NCBI GenBank assembly: GCA_013397075.1
Contig: VWZS01004362.1
Coordinates: 140,768-204,767, forward strand
DNA length: 64,000 bases
Direction: 5' to 3'
Origin: Rhabdornis inornatus
Lineage: Eukaryota > Chordata > Aves > Passeriformes > Rhabdornithidae
Shown: positions 1 through 12,600 of the stretch, in pieces
Layout of the letters: the number at the start of each line of letters is the position of its first letter
Position numbering within the stretch: position 1 is the stretch's first letter
Notes under the pieces: generated by a model
Told to the model about the DNA's origin: nothing
Database searches by the model: none
What the model saw: only the letters and a program-made list of their open reading frames with translations
Translations under genes and position numbers: made by a program

Positions 1-357
1 AGCTGGGCCATCCCAGGAGCTGTCACAGCTCTGAGCAGTTCACATTCATTTTCACTTCTCAGCAGTAAATGCTCCATTGAGTACTGAGAACTGAAACCAT
101 TTTTATTAATACTTGTCTTGGAGTGTTATAAATAACTGGACTGAATGGCAGCATGTTCTTGGCTGAAGGGGCAACTGCTTTGCAGGATGAAGCAGAGTTA
201 AGATTTTGAAATCATTTTGCTTGAAGAACACTTGGAGCAGAGCAGGTGCATTAGAGCTTCTTAGCTCAAACTTCCTGCAGGCAAAATAAACACAATAAAT
301 CTGTCTGTCTGTACGGTTTGGGGTGAGTCAGTGTGCTCTCCTGCATGTTTCCCACAG
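1..357 (+). other. ARHGAP17: ARHGAP17 intron, partial
   Basis: AT-rich intronic sequence ending in the acceptor TTTCCCACAG at 348-357. No other feature seen. Confidence 0.8.
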
Positions 358-664
358 GATCAGCTGGCTGCAGACATGTACAGCTTCGTGTCCAAGGAGG
401 GGGAGTACGCTCGCTGCTTTGTCACGGTGAGTGCTGGCCCTGGGGCTCTGCTGCAGCACAGCTGGGCACACACACTCAGTTCTCAGACGTGACATTTTGT
501 GTGCTAAACCTTTAGTCTTGTCTTATGTGCCATTCAGAAGCTAATGCTCTTTTTGTTTTTAAAATGTGGCTTCTGTTCTCAGTTATTAGAAGCACAAGCA
601 GATTACCATAGAAAATCATTAGCAGTCATAGAAAAGGTCCTACCCGAAATTCAAGCCCATCAAG
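358..664 (+). CDS. ARHGAP17: ARHGAP17 exons encoding the end of the BAR domain
   Basis: Exon 358-426 reads DQLAADMYSFVSKEGEYAR and exon 583-664 reads LLEAQADYHRKSLAVIEKVL. This is the last helical part of the N-BAR domain, a dimeric membrane-curving module in the RICH subfamily. The first exon is in phase 0 and the second leaves one base for an Asp codon completed at 2747. The preceding exons are outside the window. Confidence 0.9.
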
Positions 665-3600
665 GTAAAGTAACCTGTGCTCTGGCTGATGCTTCTCCTT
701 GCCTGTGCCACCTATGCACAATATTCTCCTCCTCTATCTTGATTCTTTGCATGCACACTGATTTAATGAGGCCATTTTGATCTGCTTAACAATTCTACAT
801 TCCCAAGCATAATTCCATCTTCGTGTTCTCTGGAGTTCTCCAGCCATGTTTAACACACTAATGAAATATTAATTAAGGATCTCTCTCATACCCAGGAGGG
901 TAAAGGAAGGATTTTTCTATTTGCTCACCTGTTTTCCTTGTGCCCTTTTTCTGGCTCTTCAGGCCAATGGAAGTGTCATTGTGATTTGGTTCCTGAGTGA
1001 TTACAGGTGATTATCAGGAAAACTCCATGGATTTTAAGGAGCTTGATTTTTTTTCCCCTTATTTTGTGCAATCCTCTTTCCCAGTGTGCACTGCATGTTG
1101 GGAAATGGGGAGTTTGAGTTCTTGTGCTGATTATCAGCTGTTTAAAAAGTGAATTGTGCAGCTTCATTTCTTCCCTAAGAAGAACTGGAACTGCTGCTAA
1201 GCTTCCACTGCCAGGGGATTTCAGGTGCATCACTGATGATTTGGGATGAAGATGCACTGTGTGTTTTACTCTCCAAAATATTGGCTGTGCTGTCCCTGCA
1301 TCTTTGGAGAAATAGGTGAACAGAGCCTGAGGGAAAATTCAGTCTGAGCTGAGGAAGGCTCAGGTATCTTCAGGTGATGAAGGCTGTAAAAGATGAACCA
1401 ATTCCAGACATAAATTGTGGAAGTGGTGTGGGATGTCTGCACTCAGTGTGGGACAGGAGGGAATGCAGAGGAGATGCTGGGACAGCAGAAGGTTCTTTGT
1501 GAGTATGGCTGCTTGAAATTTGTTATTGTTCTGTGGAAAGTTTATCCAGAGCAGCTGAATTTTCAGAGCAGCCTGGCCTGCCCAGAGGATGGCCTGGAGC
1601 CATGGTGGCCAAGGGGCTGAATGGGGGGAATTCCTCACGTTGTGCTTCTAGCTGCAGAATCCCATAAAGGTTTGGGGTGGAAGGGACCCTAAAGCCCATC
1701 CAGTGCCACCCCTGCCCTGGGCAGGGACACCTCCCATCACCTCAGGGTGCTCCAAGCCCTGTCCAGCCTGGCCTGGGACACCTCCAGGGATGGGAGCTGG
1801 GGCTTTCAACAAGTACTGAGGTTTCTTTTCCTGCTGTTTGCTGTAATTTGCAAAGGTTGGGAAATGCCATGTGCATCTCATGGCGTGGTAATGAATGACT
1901 AAAACCTGACAAGGGAGGCAATTGATGTGGTTTTGTAAAGAAAATGGATGAATTAAATCCTTTGCAGAAACACTTTGCCTTCAGAGCACTCTTTGAAGTC
2001 CTCTGAAGTTTTTGTCTTTCTTGGCCTCTTTTCCACATGAAAGAAATAACACATCTATACTAACAATAACCTTTTACATCTGCATTTTTTCAGTTAAAGT
2101 AGCAGAAATTGGGTCAGAATTGTAGGAAATTGTAAATTGTAGGAAAGAAGAAATTCACATTCAATTTGGAGAAATTTGTGCCAATTGGAGTTAAGTAAGA
2201 ATTGAAGAATTAAATTGAAAATTGGAATGTTATGGTGCTGGGCTGTTACCATGGTAGTCCTGATGTGACACGCTGGGGCTGTTAACATCCATTGTAATTT
2301 GCTGATTTAAGGAATAAACTTTTTATTAGCAGCTGAGTTTTTATTCACCATAAATACAGTTAAAACAAAAATCAGCCCAGGTCATGCAGTCTGGACAAAA
2401 TTTCCTCACAGATTCTTTCAGACTGGACCCAAATCAGTGTTACTGGAACGTGCAGCCTTGTGCTGGCACTTGTTGAGGTTTGTTACTTATAATTCCAGTT
2501 ATACACAGAATTTGTATGTGATATTCCACCCAGAAAGATGCAGAAGTATTTTTTTCTTGACCACCAGCAGCCTCATTTTCTCTTTGCTCATGATCCAAGG
2601 GACTTTACCAATCAAGGGCTGTAAAACTCCTGCTGTAGTCTGAACATTTCTGTGCTGTACTAGAGGCTTTCTTCTCTTCCTGCCTGGGCTGTAATTCGGG
2701 AGTTTGGTAGTTATCCTGCTCAGTGTTTTGATACTCTCCAACTTAGACAAATGGACTGAAAAACCAGCTTTTGGAACTCCCCTGGAGGAGCATCTGAAGC
2801 GCAGCGGGCGGGAAATCGCCGTTCCTATCGAAGCCTGTGTCATGATGCTCCTGGAAACAGGGATGAGGGAGGAGGTGAGTAATTCCAGATCTCACACCAG
2901 GGGAGGAAAAGGGCCCAGTGCAGCTCAGGAGCTGCTGCCTGTTGGCTGATGTTGCTTAACTCATTTCTTCATTAAGTGGTTGGTAAATGTTTTGCAACAG
3001 AATAAGCTCAGCACTGTGTGAAGGATGCACAGACACTGAGAATTAGGAGTGGGCAAGGGTGGGACAGAACTGAGCCATGGTCAGGTGGCAGTGACAGGAC
3101 ACAGGAAGGGCCAGCTGGGTCCTGACTGTCAGGGGAGGGCACCAAAGCTGGCATGTCCTGAGAGAGGCTGCTGCAAAACTGCTGCTTGTGCCAGTGTGTG
3201 GTTACCAATCAATACATTTTATTTCTGTGATGCAGGGCTTGTTCAGAATTGCTGCTGGAGCCTCCAAGTTAAAAAAGCTGAAAGCTGCCCTGGACTGTTC
3301 CACTTCCCAGCTGGATGAGTTTTACTCAGATCCCCACGCTGTTGCAGGTACTGGCAGTGTTCTGGATCCAAACCTGGTGTAAATTGATACAACACAACTT
3401 GGTGCTGTTCAGGTGTTGATCTCCACAGTTAAACTGGGAGAAGTGACAGTCAGCTGAAAGTTCAGTGCACAGTTTGACACAGGTAAGTGTGGGGTGCCTG
3501 TGCTGATCACACCTGGTGGATTTTTACAGTGGTGTGTAAAATTCAGGTGATCGTAATGACACACTTGTCACATCTCTCATGACAAGAGTGTTAACGTGGT

Positions 3601-6600
3601 CAGGGTAGATCAGAGCCATGTGTAGACCTTCAACTGATCTTTATAAATCCTTTGTCCTGCAGAGATGATTCAGAGTTTTGTAGCATGTTTCTGTCAAATT
3701 GCACTAATTACTGACACCCCCTTTGTGTTAAGATCTGAGCAGTTCCACTGTGCAAGTGTCAGGTCTTGCCACTTTCCCTGGCACTTGGAATTTTTTGCAC
3801 AGATAAAACTGCAAATGTGAGGGCAGAATTTTCCCTGAAGTCTGAAAGCAGTGGCTGAGGAGCCAACCTGTCCCTGTCTGCATTGCAGGTGCCTTGAAAT
3901 CCTATTTACGGGAGCTGCCAGAGCCCCTCATGACCTACAGCCTGTATGAGGAGTGGACACAAGCTGCAAAGTAAGCAAGCTACAAATAGCCAGAGAGGAA
4001 ATCATGCTGCATATTTCTATTAAATTTGATTCTTCGTTGGTGAATTCAAAAGAAACAACCAAGCTCACACAGCTATTTATTATTTCATTAATGGGTCTCC
4101 CATGTAACAACTTATTTTAAATAATAAATAGCTGAATACAAATTGTGATGGAATATCTACTTTAACTACTAGGGCTGCTTCAGGCTGCTGGCTGCACAGT
4201 GTTGATGCCCAAACAGTTTTGTTGCAGGTAGAGACAATTCAAGGATCTGACAAGCAGGTTACTGAGTACAAAACATTTATTTGGCATAAATGGAAGTTTA
4301 TACCATCATTTCTTTATCACTGCACAAACAACTAATTTCTGCCCTGAGAGTAAGATTTTGTGGCATGTTTTTGTCCTTTCAGCATTCAAGACCAGGATAA
4401 GAAGCTGCAGGAGTTGTGGAGGATTTGTAACAGATTACCTGAGCATTACCGAGTTAACTTCAGGTAGGTGTGAGCATCTCTTACTCAGCTGTTTTGCACC
4501 TCAAAGCCAGTCAAACTAAACTCTAATCCAGGTGTGCTTTTCTTGGCCAAATTCAGTGAGATTTATGAAAAATACCTTGTATTTCATGCAGTGGCCATGC
4601 ATAGGTGGTGTCCTCAAATTCCCTATTGTCAGGAAATAGTGATGCACAGAGCTTTTCTATTTATGGCTCATGCTCTGCTCTTTGCTGTAGTTTCCAGTCT
4701 TAGAAATCACCTGGATCTATCCTAAACATCTCATTTTTCCTTTTGGTTTTGTATTTTGGAAATGAACCAGGAGAAAACCAGCTCTGGTGATTCCTAGAAG
4801 CATGGAATTTCCATTACAGGATGTGAAACTAGATGAAACTAAGCCTTCTTCTCTGGAAGTATAATATTTCTGTGGTTCTGTTTTGCTAAGATGGGAGCTG
4901 CTTTCTTTGCTACCCAGCTCAACTTTTATGATTCAGGAGCAGAAGCCTTGGGCAGCTGCCAGGCAAGAAGGCTGCTCATCTCATTTCCATGTTGTTGGGA
5001 GCTCTCTTTATAAGTTCTTGAATTTTTATTTACTTGCTTTCAACAAGAAATGCTCATGGTTTCTGCTGTTTAATTATTTCTTTCCTCTTTCAAGGTATTT
5101 AATCAAATTTTTAGCCAAGCTTGCCCAGAACAGTGATGTTAACAAAATGACACCGAGCAACATTGCCATAGTCTTGGGCCCCAACTTGTTGTGGGCAAAG
5201 AATGAAGGGTGAGTTCTTTGAAAAAGCTACAAAGCAGAGCTGGGTGAAGCTGTAGAATTGATAGGTTTAAAATCCTTCAGTCTATTCACAGCAATGCACT
5301 ATTTACCTAAAAAATATTTCAAGTGTTCTTTCAGCCCATGCCTCCAGGTCCTTTGAGGCAGGAAGGGTTTTAGGGGTGTTTCCAAAAGCTGTGAATGTTG
5401 CTGAATAATCTGGAGTCCAGCACAGTTGCTCCTTCTCTGGTACTGAGGAGTTGATCCATCCTGCTTAGCCTAAGTTGTTATTCAGATAGTCAGAATTTAT
5501 CTTAATTTTCTTACTTTGCTGGAACGCTGAATAAAGTGTTCTTCAAACCTCTCCTGCAGATCCCTTGCTGAAATGGCAGCAGCCACTTCAGTGCACGTGG
5601 TAGCAGTTATTGAGCCCATTATTCAGCATGCAGACTGGTTCTTCCCTGGAGGTGAGTTCCTGCCACAGCTCAGCAATTTTACATCACCCTCCAAGTCACC
5701 CTCAGTGGCTTGAGCAGCGAGGCAGCCCTTGGGATGTGTGTGTGAGGAGGCATTCTGTCTGTCCCTCCTGCAGATGAAGACTTCAATGTGTCTGGGGCCT
5801 TTGTGGCAGTCCCTGCTGTTAATTCCAATCACTTGGCACACACTGGGAATGACTTTGAATGTGGGACCCTGGAGAGGAAGAGGCCTCTGAGCATGACTGT
5901 GATGGAAGGGGATTTGCTGAAGAAGGACAGGTGGGTGCAGTTCTCAGCTTAGGGGTCCATTGCAGCCCTCTTCCAGTGAGGCTTCAATCAGACACCTTCA
6001 GTGGTGTCAGGAGAGGAATTTCATGGAAATGCTGAAGATAACAATGGTGATTTATTTCCTGTTGTTGCAGCCTGAGGATGGCTCAAAGGTAATGTACTGT
6101 CACTTCCTTCCAGTTCCACTCCATGCATGATAAATCCCGAGCAGGTTCTGCTGCTCCCAGTTTCCATTCTCCTGGTACACATTGGGGGTGGTGTAAATTC
6201 ACTGGAACAGAAGTGTCTGCAGTAGCATCTCTCAGTCTCTAACTTCTGGTATTCCATGGCTTCTCTTTCAAAGCCCATAAGCTGAGGTGGTGTTACCTGG
6301 TGCCTTCATGATAAGACTTCTGAGTTGATGATGGTACAGTATTGCCACAGCAAGCAGTAGAATGCTAAAAACTCCCAGTAAAACGTGCTGTTTCCCATAT
6401 AACATGTAGTGTAATGTTCATTCTTATCACTCATCATGAGTATTCAAGTGATGTGCTTGTTTTTAGCTGTTCATGCAAATGTTGTTTCCTGTTAGCTGTG
6501 ACCAGCCACATGCAAATTTGTCAGCATTCACAGAGGAAGAACAAAATCGGTTCAAGATTCAGTGTTTAACACAAGAAGGATAAAATAATTTCTAGAATGA

Positions 6601-9600
6601 ATGTGCTGTATGCATTCTAAAATGTTAGAGTTGGGGTCTGTTTCTCCATTGTTCTCCTTGAAACACAAATAGAATGATTGAGGTTGGAAAGGACTGTGAA
6701 GATCTCTGATTTCCAACCCCCAAATCACAGCCTGTATCCAGTAGCTTTTTTTGAATCCCTGCTGCAACTTAGCGTGTGATAGAAACAAAATTCATGTGGC
6801 AAAGTACATTTAGTGAGGAGCTAGCGTGGTAAGGAAATGTCTGTATTTACACGTGAGAGTCTGAGTGCTCCGACCTCATTGTCATCAGTGTTTGTCTCCA
6901 AATGTACTTGAGTAGTTTGTTCACTGTGGTTTAGCTTCTCCCCCTGTGGGGATGAGCCAAACCCCGCTGCATGTGTTAACATCGCTGGTGTTCTGCAGGC
7001 AGTGGAAGCTTTAACCTCGTGGTGTGGTGCAGCCAGCGGAGCTTTCCTCGTCGCTGCTTTGCATGTCTGGGGTTCGTCTGGGGGTGGGACCCGCAGAGTC
7101 CTGCTGCCACGGCACCTGGGGGTGCTGCCTGCTGTGTTCACTCTCTCTTCTCTCTGTAGCTTTGGTGTGAAGGTGCTGGACTTGCCCTCGACCCCGCGGC
7201 GGTGTGGCACTGTAAACAGAAAGCTCACATCGCCCGCCTTCCAGCCACCGCTGCCGCCCTGCGAGCCCCCGGGCGTGGCCGAGCAGCCCTGCCCGCCTGC
7301 GGGGGCTGAGCCCGGCCCCGGGGCTGGCCCTGCTCCCTCTGCTGCCCCGGCAGAGCAGCCCCAGGCTCCAGGCACTGAGGATGCCAGGTAAGAGGCACAG
7401 CTTGTGCTGGCAGCAGCTTGGCAGCAGCTCCGGCAGCAAACTGGGCACCTCTGCCCATGGGATGTGCCCTGGTATGGACAACATCTCCAGCAGCAAACTG
7501 GGCACCTCTGCCCATGGGATGTGCCCTGGCTGGTGTGGGCAGTAGGAGCTCTCCTGTCATGTTCACAGTTCCAGAATTGGGCTTCTGAAATAACACCCAT
7601 GGTTCTGGGTTTTCTAGAATTAGTGTTATAACATCCATGGTTCTGGGTGTTCCAAAACTGGTTTTATAACATCCATGGTTCTAGGTGTTCCAGAATTGGT
7701 TTTATAACATCCATGGTTCTGGGTGTTCCAAAGTTGGTTTTATAACATCCATGGTTCTGGGTGTTCCAAAATTGGTTTTATAACATCCATGGTTCTGGGT
7801 GTTCCAAAGTTGGTTTTATAACATCCATGGTTCTGGGTGTTCCAAAATTCATCTTCCAATATGACATACGTAGTTCTGTATGTCATACTACATTTATGTC
7901 ATAAGCTCTGTTCTGGAGTTTATCTTCTAAGATAGTGGAATTCTTGGGGGAAAAAAATGCTGATGAAAAATACAAATATAAACTCTATTTCTACTGCCCA
8001 CACTGACCTTCCCACACTATGTTCTAGAGGTAGGTGATACCAGTTTGCTGCTGGAAGAGCAAAACCTCCAGTTGCAATGCCAGAAACCTGTTGGTCTTGT
8101 TTGTTGTTTCTTGTACACGTTATCTGCATATGTCTTGTTTTGTTTATTTGTCTGTAGCAAGTGTTAGTGATGAGCAGACTTGCAGTCAGTTTATCATATT
8201 TCAGGATTAGTTTCTTTAGGACAAGTAGGTCCACAGGCTCTTTGCTGTTTGATTTCTCTGAGGCTCTGTGGTTGTGTCCCTGCACTCCAAGGCTGTTTGC
8301 AGCAGCCTGACTTCCTCCAGTGAGGTGGAAGCAGCACTTTGCTCTCAGCTCCTCAGTGGTGTGAGAGCTGTGACAAACCACGTGTGACAAACCAGCAAAG
8401 CCTGCAGTGCTGCCAAATGTCATCCTTGGAGTCTCAGGGTGAAGCCCCACTGTGGGTTTGATGCAGCACCGACTCTTGTGCACAAAGCTTGTTCTCAGGT
8501 GACATATTTACAAAAAACCAGCTCGTTTGGAAATCCCCTGCACACCAGTATTTCCTCCACAGATGGCTTTTGTGGCAGAGGCAGCTGAAACAGAGCCTTG
8601 GTGGTTGTGTCTGAAAGTTGCATTTAAAATCTGCACAGCCTCTGTGCAAGCACTCACAATTTATTAACAGCATCTGGAGAAATGGGGATTGCAGAGTGCC
8701 AGTGGAAGTGAGTAAAGCTGGTCCTTTTGGGGACTGAATTGCTGCAGGTGACTCCAAATGTAGAGTGAGAGAAGCCTGCAGGTGCACAGCCAGGAGGGGA
8801 CCGTGCCCAGAACCACCTCAGGCCCATCCTCATCATCAGCCACCAGCCCAGCACTGCCACAGCATTCCCCACTGAGCCTCAAGTGCCACATCCACAGGGG
8901 CTGTGACTCCACCACTTCCCTGGGCACCTGTGCAAAAAATCGTGTCCAAATACCTGATCCACAGGGAGCAGCTGAGCCAGGCAAGGCACGTGACGAGCAC
9001 CTCTGATGTGAGCTTTTTTCATTTGCAGTGCCTCGAAATGCAAGGACAGCACATCTGCAGCCACTCCTCCTCCGGTGAGGAACGGCCAGGCTGGCCCTGC
9101 CCCAGCACCCAGCACCTCCCAGCTCTCTGTCACCCAGCCCCAGAACGCTGCTGGCCCCAGTCCCCACGCCCTGAGGAGAGGTGTGTGTTTATTTGCTTTT
9201 CAGCCGCTGTGTTCCAAGCCTTGACGTACTGCAAAAATGCTGCTAAAAAACTTCATCAGCATCTGTGCCCTTACACGGACAGCAGTTGAATCTGTTGGCT
9301 TGTCCCCAAGGCCTGGCTGTAAAGCAGCTGTGACTTCTGGACTCTCTGAATGGTCATAGTGTCACCAGTGCTGTTTAACAAACTCTCTCAAAAGCTATTG
9401 ATCAGTAAATGCTTGGACTTGAGAATGCAGCATTTTATTTTGATAGCATACCTGAGGATTTTTTGTGCTGCTCATTGTTTTCTTTGGGAGCTTGGTTTGG
9501 GATCATAGAATTCCAAAATGGTTTGAGTTGGGAGGGACCTTAAAACTCATCTTGTTCTGTCCTCTGCCATGAGCAGGGACACCTTCCACTGCCCCAGGCT

Positions 9601-12600
9601 GCTCCAAGCTCCATCCAGCCTGGCCTGGGACACTCCCAGGATCCAGGGGCAGCCACAGCTGCTCTGGGTACCCTGTGCCGGGGCCTTCCTGGAATTCCTT
9701 CCCCATATCCCATCTAGCCCCAGTCCCTGTCAGTGGGAAGCCATTCCCTGGGTCGTGTCACTGCATGTCCCTGTAACCTCCCCAGTCCCTGATGCTGGAC
9801 TCTCCCCTCTTCTCTCCACAGCTATGAAGAAGCCAGCACCAGCCCCCCCCAAACCAGCCAACCCCCCCCCAGGGCAGCCAGGAAGCCAAAGCTCTTCCCC
9901 AGCTGCTCAGCCACCTTCTGTCTCTCCAAAACCACCAGCCAGAAGCTCTTCTCCTCCTGCTCAACACGCAAACCAAGGAGCAGCCCAGACCTCCTCCCCT
10001 TCCCAGGCTTCTGCACCTCGCAGATATTCCAGCAGCCTGTCCCCAATCCAGGCTCCCAACCACCCACCCCCACAGCCCCCAGCACAGGCAACTCCTCCCC
10101 TGCAGCCCAAAGGCAGCAGCCAAGCATCTCCTGGTGAGCAGGGAGCAGAGCAGCCCTGCTCCTCGCAGTCCCAGTCCCAGTCCCAGTCCCAGTCGCAGAC
10201 TCCCACTCCCCCCGACACGCCCCCGCTGGGGAAGCACCCTGGCATTGCCCCGGCCGTGCCCCCTGAGCCCTGCCAGGCTCCCAGCTTACCTCAGAGTGGC
10301 ACCTTGCCCCGGCCAAGGCCCGTGCCCAAGCCCAGGAACAGACCCAGCGTGCCCCCTCCTCCTCACCCTGCAGCGCCTGGGGATGGCACGGCCGCAAACC
10401 CCGCACCAACAGCATCCAAAATTGTCACAGGTGAGTGCATCCTCCCTCCTGCTGCCTCCTGGGGGCTGGCAGGGCACAGAACAGCTGGGAGTTAACGCGG
10501 GGGGAGCCTGAAAAGCACAAATCACGGTTCAAAAGCTCATGTGCAGTTAAATGCCCACCCAGCTGCCCTGCACAGAGGGTGGAGGGTGTCTTCCTGGGGC
10601 TGAAGTGTTTGGGGGCAAGTGGAGATGAACTTTTGTTATTTTTATTTTCCTGTTTGGAAGCTGAACGCTGTGACTGCAGCTCGCTGGGCTGTCTCCAGCT
10701 CAGCATCTTGGCAGTCAATTCTGCTTGTACATCTGCTGCCAAAAAGCAAATATTGAGAGGAGGGAGAAGATGTAGCCAAGGATGGTGGATTTCAGCACAT
10801 ACTGAGATAAGAAAAGGGCACAAGTGGTCACTGACACATGTTCTAGTAGGCAAAACATGCAGAGAATGTTTTACCTTATGAGAGCAGAGCCTTCTGATGT
10901 GCATTTCAGTTGAGCATCCAGAAGCTGAAGAATCACCTTTATTAAACTCTCAGGTCAATATTTATAGAGCCTCACATTTTAAGTGCAATCATTGTTTTAA
11001 GACAATCATGAAGTAAAGAGAAACTTTTGTCTTCTCACAGAAGCTTCATGAAGCTTGTAGTTATCAATTTGATTGGGATAATGTTACTTTAATAAAGATA
11101 GTTAATGAAGTTTATTTTTTTTTAAATGTAATTGCTGAGGCCATTCAAAACCAGCAGATTTTGGAATGTTTTCCTGCTGAGTCACTGCTTATTCTGGGAA
11201 ATTCTGAAGGAGGAGATAACTGAATGTGGGACACTAATGCTTGTAAATCTACTTGTAATTAATAACGGTCAAAACTTTCCCATGACACTGCAGCTTCTCT
11301 AGAATTACACTAATGTATTGGAATGCAGAGTTATCGATTCTGGTGCCTAACAGCTCTACCCCAATGCCTTCACAGGTGGGGATGGTTACTGCGAATAAGG
11401 TTTGTACTCACAGAATCTGCAACTGCAGCTGAACTGCTCCTGTTTGTAGCTTCAGTTTGGACATGTGCTTGGAACTGTGCTGTGCCATAGGAGCTGTGCC
11501 ATCCCTGTGTCCCCATCCCTGTCCCCATCTCCCCCATCCCTGTCCCCATCTCCCCATCCCTGCACAGGAACTGTGCTGTGCCATGGGAACTGTGCCATCC
11601 CTGTGTCCCCATCCCTGTCCCCATCTCCCCCATCCCTGTCCCCATCTCCCCATCCCTGCACAGGAACTGTGCTGTGCCATAGGAACTGTGCTGTGCCATC
11701 CCTGTGTCCCCATCCCTGTCCCCATCTCCCCCATCCCTGCACAGGAACTGTGCTGTGCCATAGGAACTGTGCTGTGCCATCCCTGTGTCCCCATCCCCAC
11801 ACAGGAACTGTGCTGTGCCAGTCCTGTGTCCCCATCCCTGTGTCCCTATCCCTGTGTCCCCATCCCTTCATAGGAGCTGTGCTCTGCCATCTCTGTATCT
11901 CATCCCTATTTAGCATTCTGCCTGCAAGAGGCTTTTAAGGCCTCTGCTGCTCAATTGTAGTAGGCCTGTGAACATGGAGTTATTCCTTAAGTCCCTGTAA
12001 AGAGTTAACACCTCACAGCAGGCCCCCAGAATTATTCCCCAGGTCAGGTGTGATGAGTGACCCATTTCCACCAGGCTTGTTCTCCTCAGTGCAGGCAAAT
12101 AGAATTTTCCCTACAATTTGGTGGTTTGTGGTTATGTTTTAATGTAGCTCTCACTTGAGCTTTGCAGTTATTTTTAACCACGTGGAGTTCTTTTGGCAAA
12201 ATCCAGGCTGATGTGAGTAAACAGTGGCAGAACAGCCCCAGCAGCAGCTGCAGCACGGCACCATGGTGTGCTGGCAGCCCCAGAGCTGGCTCTGCCTGCT
12301 CAGGGCAGCTCATGCACACCTCCACCCCCTGCCCTGCTCACCTGGGAGCTTTTGGGATGCTGCTGCTGCCTGAGTTAGCTCAAACCTCAGCTCAAAGTTT
12401 GCCTGTTTGCAGCCAGGACACTGAAATCAGTATTGCATTGAGAAGTCAGGCTGGAAATCACTGAGCTTTGGGGTTTTTGGTGATTGGAGAAAGAGATTGC
12501 CCAGAGAAGCTGCCCCCGCATTCCTGGGAGTGTCCAAGGTCACGTTGGATGGGACTTGGAGGAGCTTGGGATAGTGGGAGGTGTCCCTGCTCATTATGGG

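Noticed and set aside
7591..7850. CRISPR-like array
   Set aside because: Direct repeats with no unique spacers, in a vertebrate intron; a minisatellite. The same applies to the other arrays in the window.
9569..10495. 308-codon frame as an intact single-exon gene
   Set aside because: The first 85 codons are CR1-derived. The real coding part starts at the acceptor at 9822 and is an ARHGAP17 exon.
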